Counted from the first letter of the stretch, positions 21,244 through 32,560 are shown. The stretch is DNA of 64,000 nucleotides from Orychophragmus violaceus (GCA_030180135.1 CM058236.1:1922001-1986000), one strand, 5' to 3'. Numbers and translations: made by a program. Notes: generated from the letters alone by a model not told the origin.

Positions 21244-21445
21244 ACTCGTACAAGGTGGGATTCTGGCGTGTAGTGTGTGGGTCGGGCATGTACGAGGTGA
21301 GATTCTGGCATGTAGTGTGTGTAGGGCACGTACGAGGTGGGATTCCGGCGTGTAGTGTGTGTAGGGCATGTACGAGGTGGGATTCCGGCGTGTAGTGTGT
21401 GTGTATGTGTTTAGGGCATGTACGTGGTGGAACTGTGGCGTGTCC
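21244..21445. repeat. ~40-bp minisatellite, about five units, downstream in the same LTR
   Basis: Units read GGGCATGTACGAGGTGGGAT then TCCGGCGTGTAGTGTGTGTA with few changes. Five copies are contiguous, and the reverse strand gives a spurious repetitive ORF (21172-21447). Confidence 0.8.
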
Positions 21446-22068
21446 AATTGTGTGGGGGGGGGGGAGTAGCGGCCCGTATGATTTCAGAAGTTTGAGCTAG
21501 GAGCTTGTTATGCACAAATGGACGTTAGATTGTTTGAGAGCCTTCAAGCGTTTTGTTGAATCAATTACTCAGGCCTCTCTCTTTGTTATTTTTCAGGTAA
21601 TCCAGGAGAGTTGTAGGGTAAACAATCGGGTGTGGTGCTCGTTTTGGGATGCATGGTCTCTTGGAGTTTTTCTTTCGTTATTTATGACCTATGAACTTAT
21701 TTTTGTTTATGTTGAGATTGATTCGTTTTGGTTACATTTTGTAAGACTCAGGTTTGGTTAGAATAAAGTAAACCGTTGTTGGGTTTAAATGTTGGTTTGC
21801 GAGTTTTACGACGGGACGAGTGTTACAATTCAGTATCAGAGCCACGTCAAGTCTAGCCAGTCGCATCCGGCAAGACGGGGTAGTACTAGTGTATTTATAT
21901 TCGGATTTCAATTTGGTTTTTAAAGTGGATTTCAATGCTTTTTCTAAATGGGGATTTCTAAAATTTAGATTCTAGAGCACCACCCAGATCGACCCCCTTA
22001 TATACTCGCTGGTAAGTGAGTACAGTTTCAATTGACGCCTGACTCACTTGCCCTTCTTTTGAAACATT

Positions 22069-22747
22069 ATGCCTCCAAAAAGGAATGTAACCACGCAAGA
22101 TCGCCGTAGCGCCAGAGTTGCATTTCGATCCACCTCGACAGGCAGTACTACCAATATGAATGGAAGTCAGGATGAAGCTGTTGGAAATCCAGCATGAGCA
22201 GTCTTGGGTGCTGGATCTGTAGCTGTGGATGCGGGTCTTCTTCTGAAAAATTTTCTATAACTCTGTGAGGCTAATGTTGTGTTGCCGGAGCTGCACGAGG
22301 TGCTGCGGGGGCAGCAGTTTGTGTCACAGAAAATGTAGAAGCAGCAGTTGGAGCTGCAAGAGCAACATGTGGAGTGGCAGAAGCTACAGGAGCTCATGAA
22401 GTTATGTTGGGAAAAGCTAATGTGGCAGTAGATGCCACAGTAGAGGCTGGGAATGCAGTAGGTAGAGCAGATTATGTTGTTGAAGGTGTACGATTCGCTT
22501 CTATGGTATTTGGAGTTGTTCAGCCCCCACCGGTAGTGGTTCAACAACCACCACCACTACCACCACCTCAAGTGCCAGGGGTCGTGCATAGTTTGTCCTA
22601 TTAGAGTATGATGAAACATCTGCGGGATATGAAAATGGAGCATTTCGCTGGTGGAACATATACCATTGTTGCACATAACTGGAGGAGGAAGTTGGAACGG
22701 AACTTGGTTTAGTGGGAGGGAGTAGTGGAGAGAGCGCACGGGGGTGC
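22069..22747 (+). pseudogene. Chromovirus gag remnant, first part
   Basis: About 240 bp after the primer-binding site an ATG opens a frame starting MPPKRNVTTQDRRSARVAFR, a gag start of the type common in plant Tekay/Del elements. Stop codons interrupt it from about residue 44. Downstream text is rich in GAGCTGCA-type words that would encode Gln/Leu-rich coiled-coil sequence. It is interrupted at about 22748 by a CACTA remnant, and similar text resumes after 24150. Confidence 0.5.
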
Positions 22748-24090
22748 ACACAACAAAAACATCGTTTTTATGACTGCACTTTTTATCGCAGAAAGTCATT
22801 GATCGCAGTTTTACGACTAAATTATTACTAAATATTGTAGTTGTAAATCCATAATCGCTAAATCGTATAGTCGTATAAATAGTAGGTAAGTTACGACTTT
22901 TTTTTGCGAGTAACATAGAGACTCTTTGAAGCTTCCAACACCGTAAGGATTTCGGCGTTTATCCGTCTCAGTGGCCTGTTATAATTAAAGACAGTCCGCA
23001 AAATACAATTAAATAAAGAACATGACATGACTTTATAAATGTTATTTGTGAAAAATATTACATTACCTCAAGAAATATATTGTATATTCCTCGAGTGAGA
23101 GTTCCCGATGTCTCGAAGCAGCACTGTTCGAAACTTCTGAAGTCTCTATATTGATATCTGACAACTTCTCTTCTACGATCTTTTTAAAAGTTGCAGCAAT
23201 TTTCTCCGCCTTCCGATCAAAATATGTACCATCTTCCTTTTCTATGTGTTTTGATGAATACCTCACCAATATTAACCGGTCTTCCAAATTCCTCTCCGTG
23301 TAGTGTTATACCTCAAACAAGGATTATTACAGAAATTTCTAGTCTAAATGTTGTAACAAACATAAATAACATATATATAATTAAAGTTACTTGCCATTTC
23401 AAGCCTGATTTCTAAGTAAGACTTGGGCCCTGAGAAATGGACGTGACGACCAAGACCTTCACGGTCAGAATTACGAAAATTGGAATATGTCTTACTTTTA
23501 TCCAATGCTTCTTTACTATCCCAATAGTCGGTCATCGTTTTCCAGAGAGTCTCACCGATCCACTTAGGTCGCTCTCGGCTATTCCTCGCATTGGTAACAA
23601 TATCTTTTAACCGTCGTTGACAGATCTCCTCGAAATGCTATTGAACTGTTCATGTTATCAAGGGATCCCAATGGTGGATTTTCTAGAATACAAATAGAAT
23701 AATCATATTAGTGAAAACAAAAAATGCAAGGTATATATGAAAGGTATAGGAGAGAAAACCGCACAACAAACTCGAGGAAATATCTTTATGCTTTATCACA
23801 AGGCAAACGTGACCAGCTATAGTATGGTTTATCGAATATGTTTGTAAAAACATTTGTAATCTTTCAAACCAATTTTGATCCTCTGTCACGAGTAAACCTG
23901 AAATATGAAGCTTGATAAGTACACGATTAATAACCTAACCATCAGAGACTCGAACTCATCAGACCATTATAACGCATAAGCAAACCAATAATCAGATTCA
24001 TAAGCAAACTAGACGGTTTAACAACACTCCACTGCGAAACGCATAAGACAATAACAAGATGTACTTTGTTGAGTATGCTATCAAGGTATA
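22748..24090 (-). mobile_element. CACTA (En/Spm) remnant inside the chromovirus gag
   Basis: The left edge reads CACAACAAAAACATCG, a degenerate CACTA-type terminus, followed by subterminal words such as TCGCAGTTTTACGAC and AATCGCTAAATCG. A CACTA-associated transposase fragment lies inside on the minus strand. The right terminus is not clear; an ACTTTGTTGAG near 24061 may be its decayed form. Chromovirus-like sequence resumes near 24150. Confidence 0.55.
23063..23600 (-). pseudogene. Plant transposase (Ptta/En/Spm, Transposase_24 type) fragment
   Basis: Two pieces on the minus strand match this CACTA-associated family. The frame at 23344-23535 has TDYWDSKEALDKSKTYSNF and DREGLGRHVHFSGPKSYLEI. 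The frame at 23063-23287 has DGTYFDRKAEKIAATFKK, EEKLSDINIETSEVS and RHRELSLEEYTIYFL. The two are separated by an intron-like AT-rich gap near 23290-23400. Neither has a full domain and no catalytic TNPD is present, so it is a remnant. A further open frame at 23683-23889 may be an upstream exon piece. Confidence 0.72.
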
Positions 24091-24149
24091 TGTGAGATGT
24101 ATGTTGGGGTGTATGTCTTTGTGGTAGTAGTTGTGTGTTGGGATTGGCG

Positions 24150-24950
24150 TTCGTTCGGAGTGTTGTCCAGTTAAGTGTGGTAAGGCGATAAGGATGTGGA
24201 GACGTTCACCGGAGAGGCCAATGCAGGGGTTCTAGCAGGAGTTGCAAGAGTTGCAGAGAGTGTTGAAAGAGGCATTGTAGGAGCTACAAGAAGCGTTGCA
24301 GGAGCTGCAGGAGGTGATACTTTGCATTGGAGTTGGAATCCGGGATGGCGCCCATGGAAAATGCATTATATTGCTTAGAACCAGCATAGTTGAATGAGTT
24401 AAAGAAGCAGCTAATGAACCTGGTGAAGAAAGGATTGATCGGATCAATCTGTTCACCATGTGAGCACTTGTCATGTTGTAAAGAAGAGTGGCAATGGTTT
24501 CGGACTTGGTATGGACCACCAGAGTTTGAATAAGATTTGTGTAAGGAAATCACCATCAGAAAAGGTTGGACCGGAAAGGTAACGGTCTATTGTGAATTTC
24601 TTTGAGTATTACTGAAGCAGCTGTGTTTGGTAAAGTGGAGTTGTGGCATTTGTATTTGCGTAATAGCAGCTAGGAATTATGTGTGTTGGAAGCGCAAGTA
24701 AGTAAGGTAAGCTATTGGAGATGGATATCCAACGGAAGTGTTGGGAAAACACTATGGCGGATTGGCAAGAAGCTGCAAGAGGAAGCTAAAGAGGACAAGT
24801 TAATTGGGAAAGAAGACCCAAAGGATGGTGTTTGGAAAACACCACATCTGGATCACGAGGTAGGAAACCTTGAGTTGGAAGTCAGTTTTGAAATCAGAGT
24901 GCACAGCGGAAGCGTGGCATCTGGCAAGTGAGCATAGCGTAAGTTGGGTG
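24150..24950 (+). pseudogene. Chromovirus gag remnant, second part
   Basis: After the CACTA block the GTTGCAGGAGCTGCAGG-type text seen at 22335-22400 resumes (24235-24320). It is followed by degenerate sequence (24683-24931 stays open) without a recognisable zinc knuckle. It is assigned by similarity of text and position only. Confidence 0.4.
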
Positions 24951-25049
24951 GGTCGTTCCCCACATGTCAAGCCATAATGGACATGGTTAGCCTCATCGTT
25001 CACCAGGGATAAGCGATGATGTCTTCTTGTGCGGTGGTCAACGCCATAG

Positions 25050-25215
25050 TGCATGGTTATGGAAAACTGTAGAAGGGAATCCATTTGGAAGTGGATGATA
25101 CACTATGGCACGGTAATGGAAAAACCATTGAGGAGAATCCATTTGGAAATGGGTGGTCTACAGAGAATGGTGATGGAAAACCGCAGAGGAGAACCGATTT
25201 GAAAGCGGAGCATCT
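25050..25215. repeat. ~54-56 bp tandem repeat, three units
   Basis: The phrase ATGGAAAAC...GAGAATCCATTTGGAA recurs three times with substitutions. Isolated looser copies occur from 24740 to 24860 (GTGTTGGGAAAACACTATGG, GGTGTTTGGAAAACACCA). It is non-coding. Confidence 0.6.
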
Positions 25216-25499
25216 CATTCAAGTCTTAGAACCACTCGAATGATGAGTGTTGTTTCTAGATATTGGGAGTATTAGCTATGGCACTGGTTATTCCCTTTGT
25301 TCATATTGATAAGCGTCAGTGTTGACCGGACTCAAGGACAAAGATGGTAACTCGTTCAGCTCGAGCGGCGAATGGGATGTGGTAATGGAATCCTTCTTAG
25401 CAATGGACACTAGAAATGTAAACCACCTCATCAATTTGGGAAACCGATCCTAATTCACATGGGCGGTAGTAAGTGGCGTTTGTGTTGCATTTTGGAAGT

Positions 25500-27180
25500 C
25501 TTCTTAAAACACCACCCTCAAGGATGACTGATAATGTAGATCTAAAAAGGACAGCCATGGTTGATTGCGACGACAGTGATCATGACCTTATCGATCAGGA
25601 TGGCAGCGACTATGAAACTTGCGATCATGAAACCAATGATCAAACTCAAGATCCAAGAACCAACAATCTTAAGATCCAAAAACCAATCAAGCTCAAGATC
25701 CAAAAACCGCCCAAACATGTAAAGAAGGCGATTTTTTCTTGCCGACGAACGAAACCAAAAAATAGATCGAAGCCGACTTTGTCTATGAAACACTCTTGGC
25801 AAAGATCGACGCTCAGAATGATATGCTAAAAAGTTCTGTGGGCAAGTCAGCGAGTTACGCATCGAGCAATAGAAACTACGATTGGAGCAGTACTCGAGGG
25901 AACCATCCAAGTCACAACGGATCATCCCACAAAGGAAAAAGGACGGTGTCACCAAGAAACTAGCCTATAGTACACCATAGTACAACACCGTGCTGGCGGC
26001 ATCTACCCAAGGATCAGATCAAGATAACGACGACCGTCGCCAACTAATGGAGTTTAAAGACAGTATCAAGGAGATGAGAACTGAGGTTCATCACATCACA
26101 CGGTCTGCACCCGAGATCGGTCGGATACTCGACGAAACTTAGAGAACCCCGTTTATACTGCATATCACTAATGCACACGTTCTCCATCCTGAGAAGATCA
26201 AATTAGCTTCTTACAAAGGCAGTTCAGACCCTACTGTCAATAACCTCGTTCAAAATAACAGCAGCGAAAGCATGATTCTCGTTAGGACGCATGATACTGC
26301 CAACTGTTTGTGTAAAGTTTGGAAGGAGCCGCCCTCATTTTGTTCTAACGCCTTCCTCCAGAATCAATCGACAACTTCTAAGAATTTTCTCGGGCCTTCG
26401 TAAAACACCACTTCTTATACATTTAGAAAGATACATCCCTCTCTTCCTTGTTGTCCATGTCTCAAGGACCTAAAGAAACCTTACGAGAAATCATAGAAAG
26501 GTTTAAGAGTGTCGTCTCACGATTATCAGTCTCGTATACTCTCGCCATCACCGCTCTACAAAACGCTGTGTGGTTTGAGTCCCCTTTCCACCAGGATATG
26601 TTTCTCAACAAACCATAGACACTCGAACATGCTCTTCACCGAGCAAACTAGTTCATAGGATTGGTCGACCAGAAAGCGGCTCTGGCAAAGAAGTGTGGAA
26701 CCACTAAACCAACTGGAAAAAGGGATGACTACCGCGAACCAAGAAAACATTATGTAAAAGATCGAAGTACTAAATCAACCACGGTTTTCGACAATACTGA
26801 AACTCAGTGTCCTCCGTCCAAGCCATGTAACAAGTATATTCGCGAAACAAAGGAAAAATCGCCACCACCATCCTCGTCTTCCGAACATAAAAGATCACAA
26901 CAGTACTGCGACTATCACAAGACAACGTCGCACAACATGTTCTCATGCCGACACCTCAAGGAAGCATTGTTCTTACACTTCCAGAGAAGCAAGTTAAATC
27001 CACCATGGATGAACTTAGAAGCACATCACAATGCGATGACGAGGAGAGGCAAGATAGGCAGGATGACCAGTGCGAGGACGTATCACCTAAACAATGAAAA
27101 AAACAGTGCCGTTCTTCGGACACATATGATCCAAAACGAAACCGCGAAGATTGCAAAGACGATGATGAAGCACCACGGGC
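25500..27180 (+). pseudogene. Tat-lineage gag pseudogene
   Basis: Gag pieces occur in several frames. An acidic/basic N-terminal region lies at 25473-25829. Near 26150-26230 is capsid text like LHITNAHVLHPEKIKLASYK. GPKETLREIIERFKSVVSRL lies near 26465-26520, and LEHALHRAN near 26620. The frame at 26661-27200 covers the C-terminal part with a CDYHKTTSHNMFSCRHLKEA zinc-knuckle-like motif (Cys-His spacing altered) near residue 77. In-frame stops and shifts make it non-functional. Confidence 0.7.
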
Positions 27181-27196
27181 TGTACGCCGAATCAAC

Positions 27197-27778
27197 ATGA
27201 TTATGGGCGGCTTGATCACTAGCAATGATTCAGTCAGGTCGATCAACGATTATGAACAAAAGGAAATCGCCACGCAAAGCGCTCCACGACCAATCTCTGA
27301 TCAACCACCTATCATCTTCACTGATAATGACCTATCAAGAACAAATCTGCCTCACAACGATCCTTTAATAATTGAACTTCTCATCGGAAATTGTGAGGTA
27401 TCATGGATCTTAATAGATACTGGCAGCTCTATCAACTTTATCTTCAAGGAAACTCTGAATAAAATGGAGATCAAGGATGACGACATAAAACAAACAGTCA
27501 AGCCGCTCACGGGTTTTACAAGTGAAACAACGTACACAATCAAAACCAACAAGTTACATGTTTACGTCCGCGGAGTTACAAAGCTCCTCAAATTTCAAGT
27601 CATCGACAAACCAAAAATCTATAATGTGATCCTCGGCACTCCTTGGGTACATGCTATGAACGCGGTACCGTCGACCTGTCAGCAATGTCTGAAATTCCCA
27701 ATGCAAAACAGGATTCATACGATCAAAGGCAGTCAGAGGATCAGTCGATCATGTTTCCTCATAGAACATAATATGTGA
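27197..27778 (+). CDS. Tat-lineage aspartic protease (open, 193 codons, within a relic)
   Basis: It begins MIMGGLITSNDSVRSINDY and has the catalytic ILIDTGSSINFIF followed by IYNVILGTPWVHAMNAVPS. It is collinear with the protease at 13158-13739 over its whole length and identical in size, with many substitutions. It remains open although gag before it and RT after it are broken. It would process Gag-Pol in a live element, but here it has no functional context. Confidence 0.75.
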   Translation: MIMGGLITSNDSVRSINDYEQKEIATQSAPRPISDQPPIIFTDNDLSRTNLPHNDPLIIELLIGNCEVSWILIDTGSSINFIFKETLNKMEIKDDDIKQTVKPLTGFTSETTYTIKTNKLHVYVRGVTKLLKFQVIDKPKIYNVILGTPWVHAMNAVPSTCQQCLKFPMQNRIHTIKGSQRISRSCFLIEHNM

Positions 27779-27869
27779 GCACCTAAGTGTATTTTTAACA
27801 CAAAACAAGGCATCAGCCCTCCATCACGACTCATGAACTCAATGTCGATCCTACATATATGCCAATCAA

Positions 27870-28125
27870 GCAGGAAAGACGCAAAATTAGACCTGGGAGA
27901 GCTAAAACCGTTAACAATGAAGCCAACAAACTCTTGGAAGCATGATCAAATCAGGAAGTCAAATACCCTAATTTATTGGCAAACCCCATTGTTTCAAGAA
28001 GAAAAATGGCAAGTGAAGGGTCTGTGTTGATTTTACGGATCTCAACAAAGCATGTCCAAAAGACAGCTTTCCACTGCCGTACATCGATCGCCTTGTGGAA
28101 TCAACGACCGGTAATCAGTTACTGA
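27870..28125 (+). pseudogene. Tat-lineage RT, N-terminal fragment
   Basis: Broken text equivalent to 12612-12971 is visible: the GRAKTVNNEANKLLEA region, then VKYPNLLANPIV, and later CPKDSFPLPYIDRLVEST-like words in another frame. It contains at least one stop and one frameshift. It ends abruptly at the border with the minus-strand gypsy relic. Confidence 0.65.
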
Positions 28126-29214
28126 TGTAAGATTGGATGTGGATAGTTTTTTGGGTGGCCCAGATGGTCGGAGACGCACTCTGGTTGATCCGTGGTCGAT
28201 GGTCGATGGACGATGGTCAGTGATCGAATGGGAAAAGCTTGCTGGCCGAAGGCGCTCTCAAGGCTTCTCAATGGATGGTTAGATGGAGTTGACACAACAG
28301 TAACACAGGAACATAAACTGGTAACATTATCTTCAATCACAGGTGGAAACCACGCAAGTGAGAGAGGAGATCCGCCGTCAATGGGAAAAACACTTTAGAG
28401 TTTATACTAAAAATTGCTTAAAGTTTTCAACATGTACAAGTGCCTTATATAGGCCATGAAATAAAAAACTAAAGAAGGCTCTTGGGCCATTAAGAAATCG
28501 AAATAAACTTAATGGAAAAGAAGTTAAAAGGTTGGACGGGCCATGATCTCATTCTCATGTATTGGGTCTTGGTTTACCTCATTAAAAACCTTAGTGGGAA
28601 AACCATTGGGATAAAACCACACTTAGGGAAAAAAGAGTATAAACCTCAGCCAAAAGAGATGTTTCACGTGCGCCTGGTCGCCAAATATAGTTCTGAAGTT
28701 CATTAAATCCGTGAGTTTCCAAATAAGGCAGGTCCAGCAACATTTGGGTTTGAACTCGAATATCTTCTTTATCCGAGCTTATATTGACTTGATTCCAACT
28801 CTCCTGGGTTCCCTGATAAGTCCTGAATTCATAACAAGTTCCCTTGTTGCCTCATTCATCCTGTTCCGTTCTGAGCTCTTCAATATGTAGAAGTCGGTCT
28901 CCAGCGGGTACCTTGAAAATCTCCGGTTTTGTAACTTTCATAAATTCCTCATAAGAAAGGATTTTGACGTACTTCCACTCCGTGATGATTCTTTGGTGAG
29001 TTAAGTCTCTATAAAAGGTCAATTTGTAGCTTGAATCCTTCTGTTCTGATCGCAATCCTCCGTTGAGTGCACGTATGTCCACGGCCATGGCCGAATGAAC
29101 AGCTTCTAAACAAACTCCAAAACTAACTCGATCCAGGGCTGGTTTCTCCTGATCAAACTCTTCTAAATAGTTGTTTTTCTGGTAAACAACAATTCTTAGA
29201 TTATTGGGTCGAGC

Positions 29215-29583
29215 CTATTCTCTTATGGGCAGCTTCCACGACTCGGCTAGGGCTTCGGGTGAAGGGTTGTCGACTATCTCCAAATGGGATCGTACCAATT
29301 GGGTTCTGGGACGATCATTAATCCTGAAACATCTGGTTGGCTGATGAATCTTCAATCCCACGTCATTTGGTCGATTAGAACATGCCTTGGTCTCCTTAAT
29401 CTTCTCAAGTACGTTTTGCATGGTCGGGAACTGCTCGACCAGCCTCATGGTCGGGGGCGGTACGTACTGCTTGTTCGGGTCGGGTTCGGATGATCCTATG
29501 TCCTCATCATACCCTCCCTCTTGAAAAGTATTCGACCTCGAATCTGCATAACCTGCACCAAGAGAAAGCAAGTTAGTTTTCAT
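29215..29583 (-). pseudogene. Possible C-terminal tail of a gypsy polyprotein
   Basis: 122 codons are open, beginning MKTNLLSLGAGYADSRSNTF and continuing QEGGYDEDIGSSEPDPNK. The DSRSNTFQEGGYDED phrase resembles tails found after the integrase in some plant gypsy elements. The remainder is not recognised. Other short frames at 28852-29088 and 29606-29869 on the same strand are of unknown nature. Confidence 0.4.
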
Positions 29584-30033
29584 GCGGTTTTGTGAGTACT
29601 AGGAGCTAACTAGCTATCTTGGAAATGCCCATGGCTTTACCTTGATGGATCTGGGGCTTGTGGTCGTAAGGGCTATCAGGCCGATCTCCTTTGAGTAGGT
29701 GACTCAAAATAACGCCTCTGATTTTGATTGGGTGCCAAAGACAAGCTACTGCACCATCATCTCCTTTGGCCTCGGTCAAGTAACATCCAAGGTCGGGTGG
29801 TACTTCTTTTTGGTTCGTCTCTTTGGTTCCTGCAATATTATGGACACCACTTGCAAGAAACAAGTGCATTAGGTGTGTTCTTTAGGAGATGATGAACGTG
29901 CTGAGCATTTATTCTGATTAAGGTCAAATTGTGGGTTTGAAACATTTCTTTCAAGTTCACTGGGTCTTTTATTACTTATGTGGAATCAGTAGAGATGAAT
30001 CGTTTTAAAGAAAGGCTTACGTGATTAACGCTC

Positions 30034-30730
30034 TCAGCTGGGTTTGGGTCTAGCGGTTCTCCTTCTACCTCCGCCTATCGTGAGATGAAGGCTTGAGGGT
30101 CCTTGGACAACTCCAATGTCGTTGGTACATTCAGTTCTAGGTCCATTTCTCTTGAGATTTCCGAATAATGTTGCTGCCTCGGTCGGGGTGTCGGTATGGC
30201 CCATTTGATTCTGTGTTCTACCTGCGTCCTGCTCAACACTTTTGGCCAATGACAAGTGCATTAAAACAGTCTTTGGTTCATGGTTGACAGATGGACAATA
30301 TCTAGTGTGGGAAACTTTAACCTTTGGTCGAGGCGGGTCGGCCGATGGGGCGATGGTTAACGATGTTCGAGCGGGGTCGAGCGGTCGAAGGTGGGACGAG
30401 GTGGTCGAAGGACGTGGGCGGCCCTTGGTTGTCAGACTAGGCGTGATATATTGCTCGTACACAAGCGGTTTCAGATCTTTCCATGTGCATGCTGGTTCAT
30501 TGTAATGAACTCGCCATTTCTCCTCGTTCCTCAACCATGCAGAGGCATCTTCGGATAAGGTGTGGATGGCATACGAGGGCTGGTCTCTCCTTGAGATGTT
30601 GTGATCCCAAAAGTAGTCCTCCAGATCTTCCTCCCAGCTGGTTTAGTCGAGCACCAATCGTCTGCCCTATCGCCTGGATTGCGGTATGTAGTTGGGTCAG
30701 GTCGGGCGCGGCAGCTTGGTTCGCTTAATT
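30034..30730 (-). pseudogene. Gypsy gag fragment
   Basis: The frame at 30034-30534 starts RNEEKWRVHYNEPACTWKDL and LVYEQYITP, matching the end of the retrotransposon gag core of plant gypsy elements, then runs into a Pro/Arg-rich linker. Upstream (to 30730) are shifted pieces with ISRRDQPSYAIHTLSEDA. No zinc knuckle was found before it breaks off. It is non-functional. Confidence 0.6.
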
Positions 30731-31460
30731 ATCTCCCATGTTTAAATATGTCCTGCACACTTAATAAAAAGATCACACGCAAAAGGGAAAGAAAACAAAT
30801 GAAATAAACTGAAAAAGGAAGGGTTGAAATCGCAAGCAACAAAAAGGGAAGCTATCAAATATGGTCGATGCAAAAATTGGAAATATGCTACTAAGTAGAT
30901 TTTTTTTTTTTTTAACAAGATTAAAACGTAACAAAGAAAAGAAAAAAAAACAAAACCGATCAACTAAGGCAGTGCAACTATGTTAACTAAAATCAAATGA
31001 GACGGTTCGATTCAAGTGAAACCCTAAAACACTAGGTGAATTGATGCAGCCGTTCTATACTTTCCTAAACGATACTTCTTTTGTCTTTTTTTTTGACGAA
31101 TGCAAGCATAGCAGGAAATCAGACAAGTGAACACTACAAGAAATATGGGCATTGGTAGCAGTTCATTGTAGCACTAACTGCTATTAAAAGTACCAAAATC
31201 AGATTTCAATTCTATCGTAGCATTAAATTCGTGCTGGAAAATATTTTCAAAAAGCGGGAACCCAAAAATATTTTTGTAGCTGAAATTTTATTTTAGAGCC
31301 AACACTTACCAAAATTTATCCTTTGAGCGGAATTGCATTTTTTTTTTTTGCTAAGTCATTTTCACTGTAAACAACTCAATTCATTCATAGCCACCAAAAA
31401 AAAAATCCTCTCTCTCGTCTTTGTTTTCTTTCCTCCTCTCCTCGTATCTTCCTCCTCCGT

Positions 31461-32026
31461 TTGGCATGGAAAAGGGGAAGGTGTTTCAGTGTACTTCTTA
31501 GATCCTATTACTATTTGATCACCAAAGATAAAATCCACTTTCTTCAGAGATGAAGCTAGTGGAGAAGACGACGTCTGACAAATTTACCACCACGGAGGAG
31601 GATGGAGAAGATGTCTGCCGCGCGATCGAGGTTGCGGCGGTTGAAAGAAACGGGTTTCATGTTCCGGACGATGAAGCCGATGGGTTTCCAGTAGTCTCCA
31701 GCGATGAACTTAACCTAATACTGCCGCTCAACTTCTCTATGGTAGATAACGTTATCTTTCGGTCTGGATTCCATGATTCCGCTAACTTCTCCATTCTCCA
31801 GACTCTCAGACTTCGCTCAATCATGTAAAAGTTCTTCTACATTTGACATTTGTGTGTATCTCTAAACATTTGAATTGCTGATTTTGGGTATTTCGAACTC
31901 TTTAAAGATATTTGTGTCCGGAGCCCTACCCGGAGAGTAACATCCAGTTCCTCAAATCTAATGGAATTAGTCTTTTCCAGATTGGCATGGAAAAGTGGAA
32001 GGCATTTCAGTTTACTTCTTAGATCC
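31461..32026. repeat. 45-bp direct repeats bracketing the phosphatase fragment
   Basis: TTGGCATGGAAAAGGGGAAG at 31461 and TTGGCATGGAAAAGTGGAAG at 31982 begin two 45-bp copies (31461-31505, 31982-32026) that differ at about five positions and both end TTACTTCTTAGATCC or nearly so. The first lies in the leader, the second overlaps the end of phosphatase exon 2. It is an unexplained duplication, possibly linked to capture. Confidence 0.6.
31550..32010 (+). pseudogene. PFA-DSP (atypical dual-specificity phosphatase, At1g05000-like) exons 1-2
   Basis: Exon 1 (31550-31824) begins MKLVEKTTSDKFTTTEEDGE and contains LNFSMVDNVIFRSGFHDSAN and FSILQTLRLRSI, the characteristic N-terminal half of plant PFA-DSP phosphatases. 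A GT...AG intron (31825-31907) is followed by exon 2 (31908 on), giving YLCPEPYPESNIQFLKSNGI. The join keeps the reading frame. The exon carrying the catalytic Cys loop (HCxxGxxR) is absent, so no phosphatase activity is possible. In the family these enzymes dephosphorylate inositol pyrophosphates or phosphotyrosine. The start methionine agrees with the family. Sequence after 32010 is unrelated. Confidence 0.8.
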
Positions 32027-32169
32027 ACAAAATGAGTTAGCTTTATGCATTTCTCACTAAGTTATTTCCGAAATTCATTCATCATCTCTTAGTGCTTGAA
32101 GAAGTTGTTGTTGCAGTTGCAAATTGTTTCAGCGAGAATGTGTTTACGGTTGAGCAGATGATGCTTGAA

Positions 32170-32560
32170 GGTTTGGTTTTCTGTCACGCAGCTCTTGAAT
32201 TTCTTCTCCAAAGGGGGTTTCATCTAGTACGGCTACTCATTCTACTCTTGTAAAAATTATCTCAATATAAAGTCTTTATACGGTGTTCTAACAAGTGGCT
32301 CTAACCCTTGGCCTCAACATCTGCAAGACTTTCTTCACTGTCACGACTGGTCCAGTGCTCCACTTCTATATAAGTTTTATGGAATAGTAAATGGTATCGA
32401 CCCAGATATATGGGATCCATACAACGATAGCTTCATTCCTGTAAGTTTCATCGCATCCTCCTCTATTTTCTCTTCTTTAGATTACTTGCTGCATCTTGTG
32501 ATGTTTAACTATGTTGTGTGGTTCTTAGATACCGTATACGTATCAGCAATTTCTGCTCTC
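32170..32560 (+). pseudogene. Starch synthase III (SS3-like) exon fragments
   Basis: Pieces of the glycosyltransferase-5 catalytic domain of starch synthase III are present. Near 32175-32228 is VFCHAALEFLLQRGFH. Near 32335-32360 is CHDWSSAP, directly fused to YKFYGIVNGIDPDIWDPYND (about 32370-32430). In intact SS3 these two blocks are separated by well over a hundred residues, so an internal deletion joined them. A GT...AG intron from about 32441 to 32528 follows, then PYT as in the next SS3 exon. The ADP-glucose-binding segments are missing. It is a captured gene fragment, not a starch synthase. Confidence 0.75.

Larger units (their letters stand above)
20335..21827 (+). repeat. Chromovirus-type (Tekay/Del-like) Ty3/gypsy 5' LTR, 1493 bp
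   Basis: Begins TGTAATGACCC and ends GAGTGTTACA, the usual ends of Tekay-type LTRs. It is followed by a primer-binding-like sequence GTATCAGAGCCA (near 21832-21843). A TATA box is at 20691. It contains two minisatellites (20410-20637 and 21244-21445) and a poly(G) tract near 21454-21464. The five bases before it are AATAT. The 3' LTR was not found. Confidence 0.75.
25473..28125 (+). mobile_element. Second Tat-lineage Ty3/gypsy relic (gag, protease, start of RT)
   Basis: Plus-strand gag, protease and the first third of RT are recognisable in order with many stops. The RT breaks off at about 28125, where a different element begins. No LTR was found on either side. It retains the gag gene that the other Tat copy (2000-14200) has lost. 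Confidence 0.78.
28126..31060 (-). mobile_element. Minus-strand Ty3/gypsy relic with large internal deletion
   Basis: A gag fragment lies at 30034-30730, and a segment resembling the extreme C-terminus of a gypsy polyprotein lies at 29215-29583 (DSRSNTFQEGGYDEDIG). Protease, RT and integrase cores are missing between them. The left part (28126-28700) is LTR-like and includes the phrase CCTCATTAAAAACCTTAGTG found in many plant LTR elements. Exact LTR ends were not resolved. 30740-31060 is AT-rich with poly(T)/poly(A) runs and no gene. Confidence 0.55.

Noticed and set aside
20410..21445. CRISPR-like regular repeats
   Set aside because: Units are contiguous without unique spacers, the genome is a plant, and no cas genes are present.
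22374..22749. Pro/Val-rich plus-strand and minus-strand frames
   Set aside because: They lie in decayed chromovirus gag sequence and match no known protein segment.
28192..28398. Trp-rich 68-codon plus-strand frame
   Set aside because: It falls in LTR-like repetitive sequence (GGTCGATGG words) with no protein similarity recognised.
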